The position numbers and the translations under genes are program-made. From Pseudomonas fluorescens (GTDB lineage: Bacteria; Pseudomonadota; Gammaproteobacteria; Pseudomonadales; Pseudomonadaceae), in assembly GCF_902497855.1 (NCBI RefSeq), contig NZ_CABVHU010000024.1, positions 1-64,000 of the forward strand: a DNA stretch of 64,000 nt, in the 5' to 3' direction. Shown here piece by piece: positions 38,818 to 47,136 of the stretch; position 1 is the first letter of the stretch, and every line of letters starts with the position of its first letter. Under the pieces are notes generated by a model that had not been told where the DNA came from, did not search any database, and saw only the letters and a list, made by a program, of their open reading frames with translations.

Positions 38818-40215
38818 ATGCACGATCCCCACAGCGAACGCATGAGTGGCAGTGAGACACGCGCAGCAAGCGGTCTGGCCCTGGTGTTCGCGTTCCGTAT
38901 GCTTGGCATGTTCATGGTGTTGCCGGTACTGGCGACCTATGGCATGGATCTGGCGGGAGCGACCCCGGCCCTCATCGGGCTGGCGATTGGCGCTTACGGC
39001 CTGACCCAGGCGATCTTCCAGATTCCTTTCGGTTTCATTTCCGACCGCATCGGTCGCCGACCGGTGATTTACCTGGGACTGATCGTATTCGCCCTCGGCA
39101 GCGTGCTGGCGGCCAATGCCGATTCGATCTGGGGCGTGATCGCCGGACGCATCCTGCAAGGTGCCGGGGCGATTTCAGCGGCGGTGATGGCGCTATTGTC
39201 GGACCTGACCCGTGAACAGCATCGGACAAAGGCCATGGCCATGATCGGCATGACCATCGGCCTGTCGTTCGCTGTCGCCATGGTGGTGGGGCCGTTGCTG
39301 ACGCGCGCCTTCGGTCTGTCCGGGCTGTTCCTGGCCACGGGCGGCATGGCGCTGTTGGGCATCCTGATTGTGATGTTCATGGTGCCGCGCTCCACCGGAC
39401 CGCTGCAGCATCGCGAGTCCGGCGTCGCGCGTCAGGCGCTGCTGCCGACGCTCAAGCATCCGGACCTGCTGCGCCTGGACCTGGGCATTTTTGTGTTGCA
39501 CGCGATGTTGATGTCGAGCTTCGTTGCATTGCCCCTGGCCCTGGTCGAAAAAGCCGGGCTGCCCAAGGAGCAGCACTGGTGGGTGTACCTGACCGCGCTG
39601 CTGATTTCCTTCTTCGCCATGATCCCGTTCATCATCTACGGCGAGAAGAAACGCAAAATGAAACGAGTTTTACTGGGCGCGGTGCTGACGCTGATGCTCA
39701 CTGAGCTATTCTTCTGGCAGTTCGGCGATAGCTTGCGGGCCCTGGTGATCGGGACGGTGGTGTTCTTCACCGCGTTCAACTTGCTGGAAGCTTCGTTGCC
39801 ATCGCTGATCAGCAAGGTTTCACCGGCGGGCGGCAAGGGCACGGCGATGGGAGTTTACTCCACCAGCCAGTTCCTCGGTTCGGCGTTGGGCGGGATCCTC
39901 GGCGGCTGGCTGTTCCAGCATGGCGGTTTGTCGGTTGTCTTCCTCGGATGCGCCGGGCTGTCTGCCCTCTGGTTGGCCTTTGCTGTTACCATGCGCGAAC
40001 CTCCCTACGTCACGAGCCTGCGCTTGCCGCTGTCGCCCGAGGCAATCCGCGAAGCGGGTCTGGTCGAGCGCCTGATGGCCGTCGTAGGGGTAACAGATGC
40101 AGTGATAGTCGCGGATGAAGCGGCCATTTACATCAAATTGGACACAGAACTATTGGATCGCACCACCCTCGAGCGTCTGGTGAACAACCCGGCCGCGACA
40201 GCGTGCGAAGCCTAG
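38818..40215 (+). CDS. MFS transporter, YajR-like with C-terminal ferredoxin-like domain
   Basis: 465 aa. Twelve predicted transmembrane helices with the MFS motif A GFISDRIGRRPVIY after helix 2. Residues ~395-460 form a soluble alpha/beta tail (SLRLPLSPEAIREAGLVERL... GVTDAVIVADEAAIYIKLD) that resembles the YAM domain of E. coli YajR. The substrate is unknown. ssb follows after 9 bp, so the two probably share a transcript; P. aeruginosa has the same uvrA/MFS/ssb order. Confidence 0.85.
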   Translation: MHDPHSERMSGSETRAASGLALVFAFRMLGMFMVLPVLATYGMDLAGATPALIGLAIGAYGLTQAIFQIPFGFISDRIGRRPVIYLGLIVFALGSVLAANADSIWGVIAGRILQGAGAISAAVMALLSDLTREQHRTKAMAMIGMTIGLSFAVAMVVGPLLTRAFGLSGLFLATGGMALLGILIVMFMVPRSTGPLQHRESGVARQALLPTLKHPDLLRLDLGIFVLHAMLMSSFVALPLALVEKAGLPKEQHWWVYLTALLISFFAMIPFIIYGEKKRKMKRVLLGAVLTLMLTELFFWQFGDSLRALVIGTVVFFTAFNLLEASLPSLISKVSPAGGKGTAMGVYSTSQFLGSALGGILGGWLFQHGGLSVVFLGCAGLSALWLAFAVTMREPPYVTSLRLPLSPEAIREAGLVERLMAVVGVTDAVIVADEAAIYIKLDTELLDRTTLERLVNNPAATACEA

Positions 40216-40224
40216 GAGAACGTT

Positions 40225-40752
40225 ATGGCCCGTGGGGTTAACAAAGTCATATTGGTCGGCACTTGCGGCCAGGATCCCGAAGTTCGCTACCTGCCGAACG
40301 GTAACGCCGTGACCAACCTGAGTCTGGCGACCAGCGAACAGTGGACCGACAAGCAAACCGGTCAGAAGGTCGAGAAAACCGAGTGGCACCGTGTGTCGAT
40401 GTTCGGCAAGGTGGCGGAAATCGCCGGCGAATACCTGCGTAAAGGTTCGCAGGTCTACATCGAAGGCAAGCTGCAGACCCGCGAGTGGGAAAAAGACGGC
40501 ATCAAGCGTTACACCACTGAAATCGTGGTCGACATGCAAGGCACCATGCAACTGCTGGGCGGCCGTCCACAGCAGGGCGACCAACAAGGCGGGGGCAATA
40601 ACTACCAGCAGTCCGCCCCGGCCCCGCGCCAACAGGCTCCGCGTCCGCAGCAGTCGGCACCGCAACAGTCGCGCCAGGCTCCGCCTCCACAGCAGGCCGC
40701 GCCGCAACCAGCTCCGGATTTCGACAGCTTTGATGACGATATCCCGTTCTAG
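40225..40752 (+). CDS. ssb: Single-stranded DNA-binding protein
   Basis: 175 aa. OB fold in residues 1-110 (VNKVILVGTCGQDPEVRYLP), then a long Gln/Pro-rich linker (112-165) and the acidic tip DSFDDDIPF that recruits repair and replication partners. Translationally close to the MFS gene; terminator downstream. Confidence 0.97.
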   Translation: MARGVNKVILVGTCGQDPEVRYLPNGNAVTNLSLATSEQWTDKQTGQKVEKTEWHRVSMFGKVAEIAGEYLRKGSQVYIEGKLQTREWEKDGIKRYTTEIVVDMQGTMQLLGGRPQQGDQQGGGNNYQQSAPAPRQQAPRPQQSAPQQSRQAPPPQQAAPQPAPDFDSFDDDIPF

Positions 40753-40786
40753 GATATGGCTTAGACCTTTGTAAGGTTTAGCCCCG

Positions 40787-40830
40787 AAACCCCCGATCAA
40801 TCCTCTGGACTGGTCGGGGGTTTTCTTTTG
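40787..40830 (+). terminator. ssb terminator
   Basis: AAACCCCCGATCA pairs with TGGTCGGGGGTTT (one wobble), then TTCTTTT. Confidence 0.93.
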
Positions 40831-40840
40831 CACCTCATTT

Positions 40841-40931
40841 TGTAGGAGCCAAGCTTGCTGGCGAAGAACGATAACGCGGTTTTCCTGATTTACCGCGTCA
40901 TCGTTCTTCGCCAGCAAGCTTGGCTCCTACA
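40841..40931. repeat. REPIN with 40-bp arms between ssb and the OsmC-YcaO gene
   Basis: TGTAGGAGCCAAGCTTGCTG begins a 40-base arm that is repeated inverted at the other end with one mismatch. Two REPs and a short centre; lies in a convergent spacer. Confidence 0.92.
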
Positions 40932-40940
40932 GGATTGCGG

Positions 40941-43145
40941 TCAACGGGATAACGTCGTGACGTTGGCCCGTGCCGTGTGCAGCTTTTTGTAGCTCTCAAT
41001 CAGGCGCAGGTGCCTGTCGAGCCCCTCCAGTTTCATGCTGGTCGGCGTCAAGCCATGGAAGCGCACGCTGCCGTCGACCGATCCGATCGCTGCATCCATC
41101 CGCTCGTTGCCAAACATCCGGCGGAAATTAGCCTCGTAGTCTTCCAGTTCCAGGTCTTCGTCCAGCTTCATCTCCAGCACCACGTTGATGGCCTGGTAGA
41201 ACAAGCCGCGCTCAACCGTGTTGTCGTTGTACTGCAGGAACATTTCCACCGCTTCTTTCGCCTCTTCATATTGCTGCAAGGCGAGATAAATCAGCAGCTT
41301 CAACTCCAGGATCGTCAGCTGACCCCAGGCGGTATTGTCGTCGAATTCGATGCCGATCAAGCTGGTGATGTCGGTGTAGTCGTCCAGTTCGCTTTCCACC
41401 AGACGCTCGACCAGCGCTCGCAGCTCGTCTTCGTCCAGGCGATGCAGGTTCAGGATGTCGGCGCGGAAGAACAGCGCTTTGTTGGTGTTATCCCAGATCA
41501 GATCGTCTACCGGATAAATCTCCGAATAGTCCGGTACCAGGATGCGGCAGGCCTTAGCGCCGATATGCTCGTAGACCGCCATGTACACTTGCTTGCCCAT
41601 GCCTTCGAGAATGCCGAACAAGGTCGCGGCTTCCTCGGCATTCGAGTTTTCACCCTGGCCGGAGAAGTCCCACTCCACGAATTCGTAATCCGACTTCGAG
41701 CTGAAGAAGCGCCACGACACCACGCCGCTGGAGTCGATGAAGTGCTCGACGAAGTTATTCGGCTCGGTCACGGCATGGCCTTCAAACGTCGGCTGGGGCA
41801 AGTCGTTGAGGCCTTCGAAGCTGCGGCCCTGCAGCAATTCGGTCAGGCTGCGCTCCAGCGCCACTTCCAGGCTCGGATGCGCACCGAACGAGGCGAACAC
41901 ACCGCCGGTACGCGGGTTCATCAGCGTGACGCACATCACCGGGAATTCACCGCCCAGGGACGCATCCTTTACCAGCACGGGGAACCCTTGTTCTTCCAGT
42001 GCCTGAATACCGGCCAGTATCCCGGGATACTTCGCCAGCACGTTGGCCGGCACATCCGGCAGGGCAAATTCACCTTCGATGATTTCGCGTTTTACCGCGC
42101 GTTCGAAGATCTCCGACAAGCACTGCACCTGGGCTTCGGCCAGGGTGTTACCGGCACTCATGCCGTTGCTCAGGAACAGGTTTTCCACCAGATTGGACGG
42201 GAAGTACACCACCTCGCCGTCCGACTGGCGCACGTACGGCAGCGAGCAGATGCCACGCTCTTCGTTGCCCGAGTTGGTATCGATCAGATGGGAACCACGC
42301 AGCTCGCCGTCGCGGTTGTAAATTTTCAGGCAGTACTCGTCGAGAATTTCCGCCGGCAGTGCATCTTTACGGCCAGGCTTGAACCAGCGCTCATTCGGGT
42401 AGTGCACAAACGCGGCGTTGGCGATGTCTTCGCCCCAGAACTGATCGTTGTAGAAGAAGTTGCAGTTGAGTCGCTCGATGAACTCGCCCAGCGCCGACGC
42501 CAACGCGCCTTCCTTGGTCGAACCCTTGCCGTTGGTGAAGCACATCGGCGAGTGCGCATCGCGGATATGCAGCGACCACACATTGGGCACGATATTGCGC
42601 CACGAGGCGATTTCAATCTTCATGCCCAGGTCTGCCAGGATGGCCGACATATTGGCAATGGTTTGCTCCAGCGGCAGATCCTTACCGGCAATATAAGTGC
42701 TCGCCTCTGAGTTGGCGGCAGGCATCAGCAATGCCTGGGCATCGGCGTCGAGGTTTTCGACCTCTTCGATCACAAACTCAGGCCCGGCTTGCACCACTTT
42801 TTTCACGGTGCAACGGTCGATGGAGCGCAGGATGCCTTGGCGGTCCTTGTCCGAGATGTCCGCGGGCAACTCGACCTGAATCTTGAAAATCTGGTTGTAG
42901 CGGTTTTCCGGATCAACAATGTTGTTCTGCGACAAGCGGATGTTTTCGGTGGGAATGCTGCGAGTGTCGCAGTACAACTTCACGAAATAGGCCGCACACA
43001 AAGCCGATGACGCCAAAAAGTAGTCGAACGGACCCGGTGCCGAGCCATCGCCCTTGTAGCGGATAGGTTGATCGGCCACCACCGTGAAGTCATCGAACTT
43101 GGCTTCAAGTCGAAGGTTGTCGAGAAAGTTGACCTTGATTTCCAT
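40941..43145 (-). CDS. OsmC domain/YcaO domain fusion protein
   Basis: 734 aa. Residues 1-140 form an OsmC-like peroxidase domain with both candidate redox cysteines, C50 (ASSALCAAYF) and C112 (DRCTVKKVV). From residue ~158 the protein follows E. coli YcaO almost to the end: NVWSLHIRD, FTNGKGSTKEGALASALGEF, ESIF-type helix QCLSEIFERAVK, and SFGAHPSLEVALERSLTELL; E212, E221, E224 and R225 match the ATP/Mg site of YcaO enzymes. E. coli YcaO has been linked to RimO-dependent methylthiolation of S12. The fused OsmC part suggests a redox or sulphur-transfer role (inference). No PxPxP tail is seen, so it is not a typical azoline cyclodehydratase. Confidence 0.88.
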   Translation of the reverse strand: MEIKVNFLDNLRLEAKFDDFTVVADQPIRYKGDGSAPGPFDYFLASSALCAAYFVKLYCDTRSIPTENIRLSQNNIVDPENRYNQIFKIQVELPADISDKDRQGILRSIDRCTVKKVVQAGPEFVIEEVENLDADAQALLMPAANSEASTYIAGKDLPLEQTIANMSAILADLGMKIEIASWRNIVPNVWSLHIRDAHSPMCFTNGKGSTKEGALASALGEFIERLNCNFFYNDQFWGEDIANAAFVHYPNERWFKPGRKDALPAEILDEYCLKIYNRDGELRGSHLIDTNSGNEERGICSLPYVRQSDGEVVYFPSNLVENLFLSNGMSAGNTLAEAQVQCLSEIFERAVKREIIEGEFALPDVPANVLAKYPGILAGIQALEEQGFPVLVKDASLGGEFPVMCVTLMNPRTGGVFASFGAHPSLEVALERSLTELLQGRSFEGLNDLPQPTFEGHAVTEPNNFVEHFIDSSGVVSWRFFSSKSDYEFVEWDFSGQGENSNAEEAATLFGILEGMGKQVYMAVYEHIGAKACRILVPDYSEIYPVDDLIWDNTNKALFFRADILNLHRLDEDELRALVERLVESELDDYTDITSLIGIEFDDNTAWGQLTILELKLLIYLALQQYEEAKEAVEMFLQYNDNTVERGLFYQAINVVLEMKLDEDLELEDYEANFRRMFGNERMDAAIGSVDGSVRFHGLTPTSMKLEGLDRHLRLIESYKKLHTARANVTTLSR

Positions 43146-43241
43146 GGGGGATTACCAGAATAACGGCTAGACGATTGGCCGCCATTATCCGGCTTTTCAG
43201 CGGTAAGTCTTGTGGTTCTCTGTCCTGAGCCAGGTTTACAA

Positions 43242-43277
43242 AAAAGGCCAGAATCCTGCGAACGCTACTGGCCTTTT
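43242..43277 (-). terminator. Terminator of the isochorismatase-family gene
   Basis: On the minus strand AAAAGGCCAG pairs with CTGGCCTTTTTT. It separates this gene from the OsmC-YcaO gene downstream. Confidence 0.85.
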
Positions 43278-43295
43278 GGTTTTGGAGTGAGGCGT

Positions 43296-43850
43296 TTAGC
43301 GACTGGCCCCCAGGAACTCGTCGGTGGACACCACACTCGCATAGGCAAAACCCAAGGCCGACATGAAGGCCGCGTGCACGTGGGCTGCCGGAACGGTAAG
43401 ACCGTTGAACTCCAGATCGCGGGAGGCACAGGCGTCGTGGATGACGGTGACGGTGTAGCCCATGTCGGCCGCCGCGCGGGTGATGCCATCGACGCACATG
43501 TGGCTCATGCTGCCGACCACCACCAGCTCCTTGATGCCTTGCTCGTCGAGGATCGATTTCAGTTCGGTTTCGCGAAACGAATTGACGAAGTGCTTGAGCA
43601 CGACCGGCTCGTCGGCGCGGTTGAGGACTTTGGGGTGCAGCTTTGCGCCTTTTGAGCCTGGCGTGAAGAACGGCGCGTCGTCGGAGGTGAACTCGTGGCG
43701 GATGTGTACCACCGAATCACCGGCGTCACGGAAGGCTTTGATCAAGCGTACAGCGTTGTCCGCCGCGGCATCGGCGCCCACCAGCGGCCACTTGCCTTGG
43801 GGAAAGTAGTCGTTCTGGATATCGACTACGATGAGAGCTTGTCGGGTCAT
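43296..43850 (-). CDS. Cysteine hydrolase, isochorismatase/nicotinamidase family
   Basis: 184 aa. Catalytic triad D10 (VVDIQNDYF), K86 (VVLKHFVNSF) and C119 (GSMSHMCVD) are all present. The family hydrolyses amides or vinyl ethers such as nicotinamide, N-carbamoyl compounds or isochorismate; the substrate here is unknown. I start at ATG 43850 (MTRQALIVVD); the longer frame overlaps the divergent regulator region. Divergent from a GlxA/AraC-type regulator 101 bp away, a common arrangement that suggests local control. Confidence 0.9.
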   Translation of the reverse strand: MTRQALIVVDIQNDYFPQGKWPLVGADAAADNAVRLIKAFRDAGDSVVHIRHEFTSDDAPFFTPGSKGAKLHPKVLNRADEPVVLKHFVNSFRETELKSILDEQGIKELVVVGSMSHMCVDGITRAAADMGYTVTVIHDACASRDLEFNGLTVPAAHVHAAFMSALGFAYASVVSTDEFLGASR

Positions 43851-43951
43851 GACTGTTTCCTTGAAGTGTGGGTTGGTGTGGAATGAAGTATCGGGTCTGG
43901 CCGGCCGCCCGAGGATTGGCTGCACCGACAATAGCAAGGGGAAAACTGACA

Positions 43952-44944
43952 ATGGACGCAGAAAGGGCAATCGTCGAACTGGCTGTGCTGATGTATCCCG
44001 GCGCGCAGTTGGCGGCGGTGCACGGGTTGACGGACTTGTTCGCCGTAGCGAACCGGATTGCCGCCGAGCACCAGAGTGCGCGGTTGCCGCAGCTGAGGAT
44101 CAGCCATTGGCAGGTCGATGGCGAGCAGGTGCCCGAGCGGGTCTACGACAGTCATCCCGTCCTGGATAGCGCATTGGTTGCAGTATTGATCCCGCCGGCG
44201 ATCGCCGGTTTTTCCGAAGGCCAGGCACCCCAGGCGTTGATCCGCTGGCTTCGTCAGCAACATGCCAATGGCGCGATCCTGGGCGGCGTTTGCGTGGGCT
44301 CGATTCTGTTGGCTGAAAGCGGCTTGCTCGACGGTCGCAGCGCCACCACCCACTGGACATCGGCCAAGACGTTCGCCGAGCGTTATCCGGCGATCAGGCT
44401 CAAGGCCGATACGCCCATCGTCGATGACGGCGACTTGATCACGACGGCCGGCTTGATGGCCTGGTCCGAACTGGGCTTGCGTCTTGTGAACCGTCTGCTC
44501 GGGCCGAGCATCGCCACCAGTACTGCGCGTTTCCTGGTGGTGGAACACAGCGACAGCGCGAGCGAGTGCGGCAGCAATTTTGCACCGATTCTCAGCCATG
44601 GCGATGCGTCGATACTCAAGGTTCAGCATTGGCTGCAAAGCACTGGCGCGACCGATGTGTCGCTGACGGCGATGGCCGAGCGGGCAGGGCTGGAAGAGCG
44701 CACCTTCCTGCGCCGATTCCGCGCGGCGACCGGCTTGAAACCCACCGAGTACTGCCAGCATCTGCGGGTGGGCAAGGCGCGGGAGATGCTTGAGTTCACC
44801 AACGGCACAATCGATCACATTGCCTGGACCGTCGGGTATCAGGATCCTGGGGCGTTTCGGGCGATGTTCAAAAAGATTACCGGGTTGGCGCCGAGTGAAT
44901 ATCGGGCGCGGTTTGGGGTGGCATCCAGTGCTGCAACCCGATAG
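43952..44944 (+). CDS. GlxA-family AraC-type transcriptional regulator
   Basis: 330 aa. Residues ~5-195 form a DJ-1/PfpI-like domain with the nucleophile elbow GGVCVGSILLAESG; the C-terminal 100 residues hold two AraC helix-turn-helix motifs (SLTAMAERAGLEERTFLRRF and IAWTVGYQDPGAFRAMFKKI). Proteins of this class sense small metabolites and activate nearby catabolic genes. Likely regulates the divergent cysteine hydrolase (inference). ATG 43952 has AAGGGG about 11 bases upstream; longer in-frame starts extend into the neighbour's promoter. Confidence 0.88.
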   Translation: MDAERAIVELAVLMYPGAQLAAVHGLTDLFAVANRIAAEHQSARLPQLRISHWQVDGEQVPERVYDSHPVLDSALVAVLIPPAIAGFSEGQAPQALIRWLRQQHANGAILGGVCVGSILLAESGLLDGRSATTHWTSAKTFAERYPAIRLKADTPIVDDGDLITTAGLMAWSELGLRLVNRLLGPSIATSTARFLVVEHSDSASECGSNFAPILSHGDASILKVQHWLQSTGATDVSLTAMAERAGLEERTFLRRFRAATGLKPTEYCQHLRVGKAREMLEFTNGTIDHIAWTVGYQDPGAFRAMFKKITGLAPSEYRARFGVASSAATR

Positions 44945-44945
44945 A

Positions 44946-44982
44946 CGCCTCACCCCTGAATACGCTGTTGTGGTGAGGGGCT
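44946..44982 (+). terminator. Possible terminator after the GlxA-type regulator
   Basis: CCTCACC pairs with GGTGAGG across a 17-base loop; there is no good T-run. The remaining bases to 45177 show no other clear element. Confidence 0.4.
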
Positions 44983-45177
44983 CAGTCCTACAATTGATGT
45001 GTGTCATTCGTGCAAAATGCAGGAGTCTTGACTGGTTTCGTGCAGATTAAAACAGGCTTAGTGCCATCACTCTTCCCACAACTGCCTGATTTGAAAACCG
45101 TTTCTTACCAGCCATCCTTGGCCTGATCTCTGCACCCCTGACACTACATTCATCACGTGCCGATTGAAGGGGGATGC

Positions 45178-46287
45178 ATGACCCCAGCAAACCGCAAGAA
45201 ACTGGTGGTCGCCCATTCGGTGCGCCCCGACGCTCCACAGCACGAAGTCGAAACCAATCGCGCGCTGGCCCGTTGGCTGGCGCAAATCCTCGGGCTCAAA
45301 TTCGGTGGCAGTTACGACCCTCGATTACACCGCGGCCATGACCTTTATCTATTACCGACCCAGACCCTGGTAGGCACCGCGGCCGCCCTGGAGTTGGGCG
45401 TGAAAGGGCCGGATGATTTGTGGGGCGGGTACGTCGACCACGACTTCATCTGCACCAAAGCCATCAGCCACGGGTTGCGTAGTAAAAATGCCCACGCCCC
45501 GCCAGGGTGGTCGTCGCTGTTTTCCGAGCGCGTGCGCAGTGTTGTGCTTGATGGTCTCAGTGTTTTTTCTCTGGACGATGCGCGTCCTGCGGCAGAACAC
45601 CTGCTCTACACCGGCCCCATTCGCCTCAAGCCCATCCATGCCTGCGCCGGACGCGGTCAGGAAGTGATCAAGAGCCTCGACCAGTTCGATGGGATTCTTG
45701 CCAGACCCGATGCGAGAACGCTGTTCACCGAAGGCGTGGTGCTCGAGCAGGATCTGGCCAATGTCATCACCCACAGCGTCGGCCAGAGCTTTATCGGCGA
45801 CAAGGTGCTGAGTTACTGCGGTGATCAATACTTGACCGAAGACGGTCAAGGCGAGCAGGTTTATGGAGGCTCCAATCTGCTCGTGGTCCAGGGTTATTAC
45901 GATGACTTGCTCGAGCTGGCACTGCCTGACGATGTGCGACTGGCGATCCGGCAAGCGCAGGTCTTCGACAGCGCCGCGGATGAATCCTATCCAGGTTTCT
46001 ACGCCTCGCGGCGCAACTACGATATTGCCCAGGGACTGGACAGCAACGGCAAGTCGCGCAGCGGTGTGCTGGAGCAATCCTGGCGCATGGGCGGTGCCAG
46101 CAGTGCCGAAGTGGCGGCCTTGCAGAGCTTCGTCAACGATCCGGGGATGCGTGCGATTCGCGTGTCTTCGGTGGAGACGTACATCGATCAGCCCCTGCCC
46201 GCGGACGCCATCGAGGTCTACCGCGGGCCGGCGCAGAACAGTGACTTTCTACTCAAGTACGTAACGGTTAAATCCTATGACGGCTAG
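45178..46287 (+). CDS. DUF3182 family protein, ATP-grasp-like
   Basis: 369 aa, no signal peptide. I recognise the DUF3182 family, which has no assigned function. The sequence has an ATP-grasp-like arrangement: K151 in IRLKP, a glycine loop ACAGRG (155-160), an acidic hinge VVLEQDL (E190), and a late SGVLEQSWRMGG (E299, R303) that could bind Mg-ATP. This fold reading is inference. ATG 45178 follows GAAGGGGG. The last 11 bases overlap the alpha/beta-hydrolase gene, implying coupled translation and a joint pathway. A ligase making an amide or ester bond that the hydrolase cleaves or edits is one possibility. Confidence 0.75.
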   Translation: MTPANRKKLVVAHSVRPDAPQHEVETNRALARWLAQILGLKFGGSYDPRLHRGHDLYLLPTQTLVGTAAALELGVKGPDDLWGGYVDHDFICTKAISHGLRSKNAHAPPGWSSLFSERVRSVVLDGLSVFSLDDARPAAEHLLYTGPIRLKPIHACAGRGQEVIKSLDQFDGILARPDARTLFTEGVVLEQDLANVITHSVGQSFIGDKVLSYCGDQYLTEDGQGEQVYGGSNLLVVQGYYDDLLELALPDDVRLAIRQAQVFDSAADESYPGFYASRRNYDIAQGLDSNGKSRSGVLEQSWRMGGASSAEVAALQSFVNDPGMRAIRVSSVETYIDQPLPADAIEVYRGPAQNSDFLLKYVTVKSYDG

Positions 46288-47035
46288 AAGCGAAACCATT
46301 CAGATCGACATCGATGATGAACAGATGACCGGGACCTTTCTCAGCCCCAAGTCAAAAGTCCCGGGCGTGTTGTTCGTGCACGGCTGGGGTGGCAGCCAGG
46401 AGCGGGATCTGGAACGGGCAAAAGGCATCGCTGGCCTGGGGTGTGTGTGCCTGACGTTCGACTTGCGCGGGCACACCGGTGGCACTGGCATTCCGCTGAC
46501 ACGGGTGACGCGTGAGGACAACCTGCGCGACCTGCTGGCGGCCTATGACCGGCTGCTGGCCCATCCGGCGCTCGATACCTCGGCGATTGCCGTGGTCGGC
46601 ACCAGCTATGGGGGTTATCTGGCGTCGATCCTGACGTCGTTGCGCCCGGTACGCTGGTTGGCGCTGCGGGTGCCGGCGCTGTATCGCGACGATCAATGGA
46701 ATACCCCCAAGCGTGACCTGGACAAGCTCGATCTGCGTGACTATCGCAGCACGCTGGTTCGCGCCGACAGCAATCGTGCGCTGCATGCCTGTTCGCACTT
46801 TACCGGGGACGTGCTGCTGGTCGAGTCCGAGACCGATGACTATGTGCCGCACGCCACCATCATGAGTTACCGGGCGGCCTGTCAGCAGACGCATTCCCTG
46901 ACACACCGGATTATCGACGGATCGGATCACGCCTTGAGCGACCCGGTTTCGCAACAGGCGTACACCTCGATCCTGGTGGACTGGATTACAGAGATGGTGG
47001 TGGGCGAGCGGTTGAGCATTATTCAATCGACTTGA
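46277..47035 (+). CDS. Alpha/beta-hydrolase family protein
   Basis: 252 aa, cytoplasmic. Catalytic triad S110 (VVGTSYGGYL), D188 (ESETDDYVPH) and H218 (DGSDHAL); oxyanion loop FVHGWGGS. It resembles acyl-peptide or prolyl-oligopeptidase-like serine hydrolases. Overlaps the DUF3182 gene by 11 bp, so the pair is one unit. The substrate is unknown. Confidence 0.85.
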   Translation: MTARSETIQIDIDDEQMTGTFLSPKSKVPGVLFVHGWGGSQERDLERAKGIAGLGCVCLTFDLRGHTGGTGIPLTRVTREDNLRDLLAAYDRLLAHPALDTSAIAVVGTSYGGYLASILTSLRPVRWLALRVPALYRDDQWNTPKRDLDKLDLRDYRSTLVRADSNRALHACSHFTGDVLLVESETDDYVPHATIMSYRAACQQTHSLTHRIIDGSDHALSDPVSQQAYTSILVDWITEMVVGERLSIIQST

Positions 47036-47050
47036 GATCGGCGGTGGGTT

Positions 47051-47114
47051 CTTCGCGGGCAAGCCTCGCTCCTACAAAGACCCAAGTCCGTGGGAGCGAG
47101 GCTTGCCCGCGAAG
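47051..47114. repeat. REP pair after the hydrolase gene
   Basis: CTTCGCGGGCAAGCCTCGCT and, inverted, GCGAGGCTTGCCCGCGAAG around a short centre. Convergent spacer. Confidence 0.88.
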
Positions 47115-47136
47115 GTGCCATGACAGACCCAGGCGA

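Noticed and set aside
40841..40931. Long inverted repeat considered as terminator or insertion-sequence end
   Set aside because: No T-run, no transposase and no target duplication; sequence is the common Pseudomonas REP core, so it is listed as a REPIN.
45144..45150. CTACATT as a possible RpoS-type -10 before the DUF3182 gene
   Set aside because: Only a partial match to CTATACTT, with no supporting upstream element; chance occurrence is likely.
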